From positions 1 through 14,260 of the forward strand of contig CAADWX010000010.1 in the NCBI GenBank assembly GCA_900752905.1: a stretch of DNA of 14,260 nt, given 5' to 3'. Shown one piece after another: positions 14,015 to 14,260 of the stretch (positions within the stretch are counted from its first letter, which is position 1; every line of letters begins with the position of its first letter). The notes below the pieces were generated by a model. That model was not told the DNA's origin. It was given only the letters and a program-made list of their open reading frames with translations, and did no database searches. Origin of the DNA: Bacilli bacterium (lineage in GTDB: Bacteria > Bacillota_I > Bacilli_A > RF39 > UBA660). The translations under genes were made by a program, and so were the position numbers.

Positions 14015-14065
14015 AAAAATCAAGGGGCAAACTTTAGTAAGTTTGATATGAACCTTGATTTTTTG
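14015..14065 (+). terminator. Two-tier terminator hairpin after the SPFH gene
   Basis: An 11-bp outer stem (AAAAATCAAGG at 14015-14025, CCTTGATTTTT at 14053-14063, plus one more T) encloses a 7-bp inner stem (CAAACTT at 14028-14034, AAGTTTG at 14039-14045) with a TAGT loop. The two are separated by an uneven internal loop, GG against ATATGAA. It should end the Tim44-like/SPFH transcript, about 50 bases after the stop. The size and internal loop are more elaborate than the other terminators here; with the possible promoter at 13986 it might also be a very short RNA of its own. Confidence 0.75.
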
Positions 14066-14115
14066 GTTATCTATATATTCATTATAGATTTTTAAATTTA
14101 TATAAATAGGAATAG

Positions 14116-14145
14116 TTGACAAAAAAACTGGTGTGAGGGTACAAT
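14116..14145 (+). promoter_or_regulatory. Promoter TTGACA-N18-TACAAT of the prepilin gene
   Basis: A perfect -35 (14116-14121), an 18-base spacer and a 5/6 -10 (TACAAT, 14140-14145) end 24 bases before the ATG at 14170. No TGn precedes the -10. Together with the promoter at 1291 it forms the minority class here that relies on the -35. Confidence 0.7.
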
Positions 14146-14169
14146 ATAGAAAGAATAGGAGTATAGTGT

Positions 14170-14260
14170 ATGAGAAAAAAAGGATTTACATTAATAGAAC
14201 TTTTAGCAGTAATAGTAGTACTAGCAGTTATAGCATTAATAGCAACACCAATAGTATTAA
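14170..14260 (+). CDS. Type IV pilin-like prepilin, N-terminal part (runs off the window)
   Basis: The first 30 residues are MRKKGFTLIELLAVIVVLAV followed by IALIATPIVL. A short basic leader, the prepilin peptidase site (G5 before F6), the glutamate at mature position 5 (E10) and a long hydrophobic helix define the class III signal of type IV pilins and pseudopilins. After cleavage the helix would pack into a pilus or pseudopilus core. ATAGGAG lies 8 bases before the ATG. The gene has its own strong promoter. Whether it belongs to a competence, secretion or motility apparatus depends on genes beyond the window. Confidence 0.88.
   Translation, partial: MRKKGFTLIELLAVIVVLAVIALIATPIVL

Noticed and set aside
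13865..14122. Minus-strand open frame over the SPFH zinc ribbon and the following terminator.
   Set aside because: It overlaps the well-supported SPFH C-terminus and reads through a terminator hairpin; the product is a low-complexity hydrophobic string.
1..14260. Mycoplasma-type genetic code (UGA read as Trp), suggested by the strong AT bias.
   Set aside because: Several genes end at TGA exactly where their families end (lspA, the dGTPase-like gene), and conserved tryptophans are encoded by TGG.
1..14260. CRISPR array, transposon, prophage, tRNA or rRNA genes.
   Set aside because: No spaced direct repeats, transposase motifs, paired terminal inverted repeats, phage genes or cloverleaf/rRNA sequences were found by eye.

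Overview
The window is very AT-rich and comes from a low-GC Gram-positive bacterium, probably an uncultured gut-type member of the Bacilli/Erysipelotrichia side of the Firmicutes, close to the wall-less Mollicutes. UGA is a normal stop codon (the dGTPase-like, lspA and 9985-10698 genes end in TGA) and Trp is TGG, so the Mycoplasma code does not apply. A lipoprotein signal peptidase and a FemAB-type peptidoglycan-bridge enzyme suggest a walled, monoderm cell. The lineage is inferred from composition and gene content only.

Layout. 1-93 is the tail of an unidentified gene. 173-3523 is a same-strand housekeeping block: a dGTP-triphosphohydrolase-like HD protein, a short and very divergent sigma-70-like protein in the place where dnaG-rpoD often follow dgt, then overlapping lspA and an RluA-family pseudouridine synthase. 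3631-6261 is pyruvate phosphate dikinase, with its own promoter and terminator. 6303-6655 has no intact gene; it holds a T-box-like terminator/antiterminator element and the remnant of a GNAT acetyltransferase.

6656-8607 is a two-gene unit resembling Bacillus subtilis ydjG-ydjH: a membrane-anchored double zinc-ribbon protein and a TPM-domain membrane protein. A convergent FemAB-family gene (8648-9898, minus strand) follows. It is divergent from a zinc-ribbon membrane protein (9985-10698) that is tightly linked to enolase (10703-11938). 12052-13962 carries a Tim44-like protein with a C-terminal zinc ribbon and a YdjI-like SPFH protein with a C-terminal zinc ribbon. The last 91 bases start a type IV pilin-like prepilin with a near-consensus promoter.

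How the genes fit together. Enolase makes PEP and PpdK turns PEP, AMP and PPi into pyruvate, ATP and Pi, so lower glycolysis is probably PPi-linked here. The YdjG-, YdjH-, Tim44- and YdjI-like proteins look like a split envelope-stress or membrane-organising module related to the PspA-linked ydjGHI system, but no PspA is present. Four zinc-ribbon proteins, three with predicted membrane segments and one SPFH protein, lie within about 7.3 kb; this is the best candidate for an under-described system.

Most genes have a TGn-TATAAT type extended -10 box 16-29 bases before the start codon and no good -35. Two genes (the sigma-like protein and the prepilin) instead have a perfect TTGACA and no TGn. 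No tRNA, rRNA, CRISPR array or insertion sequence was seen.
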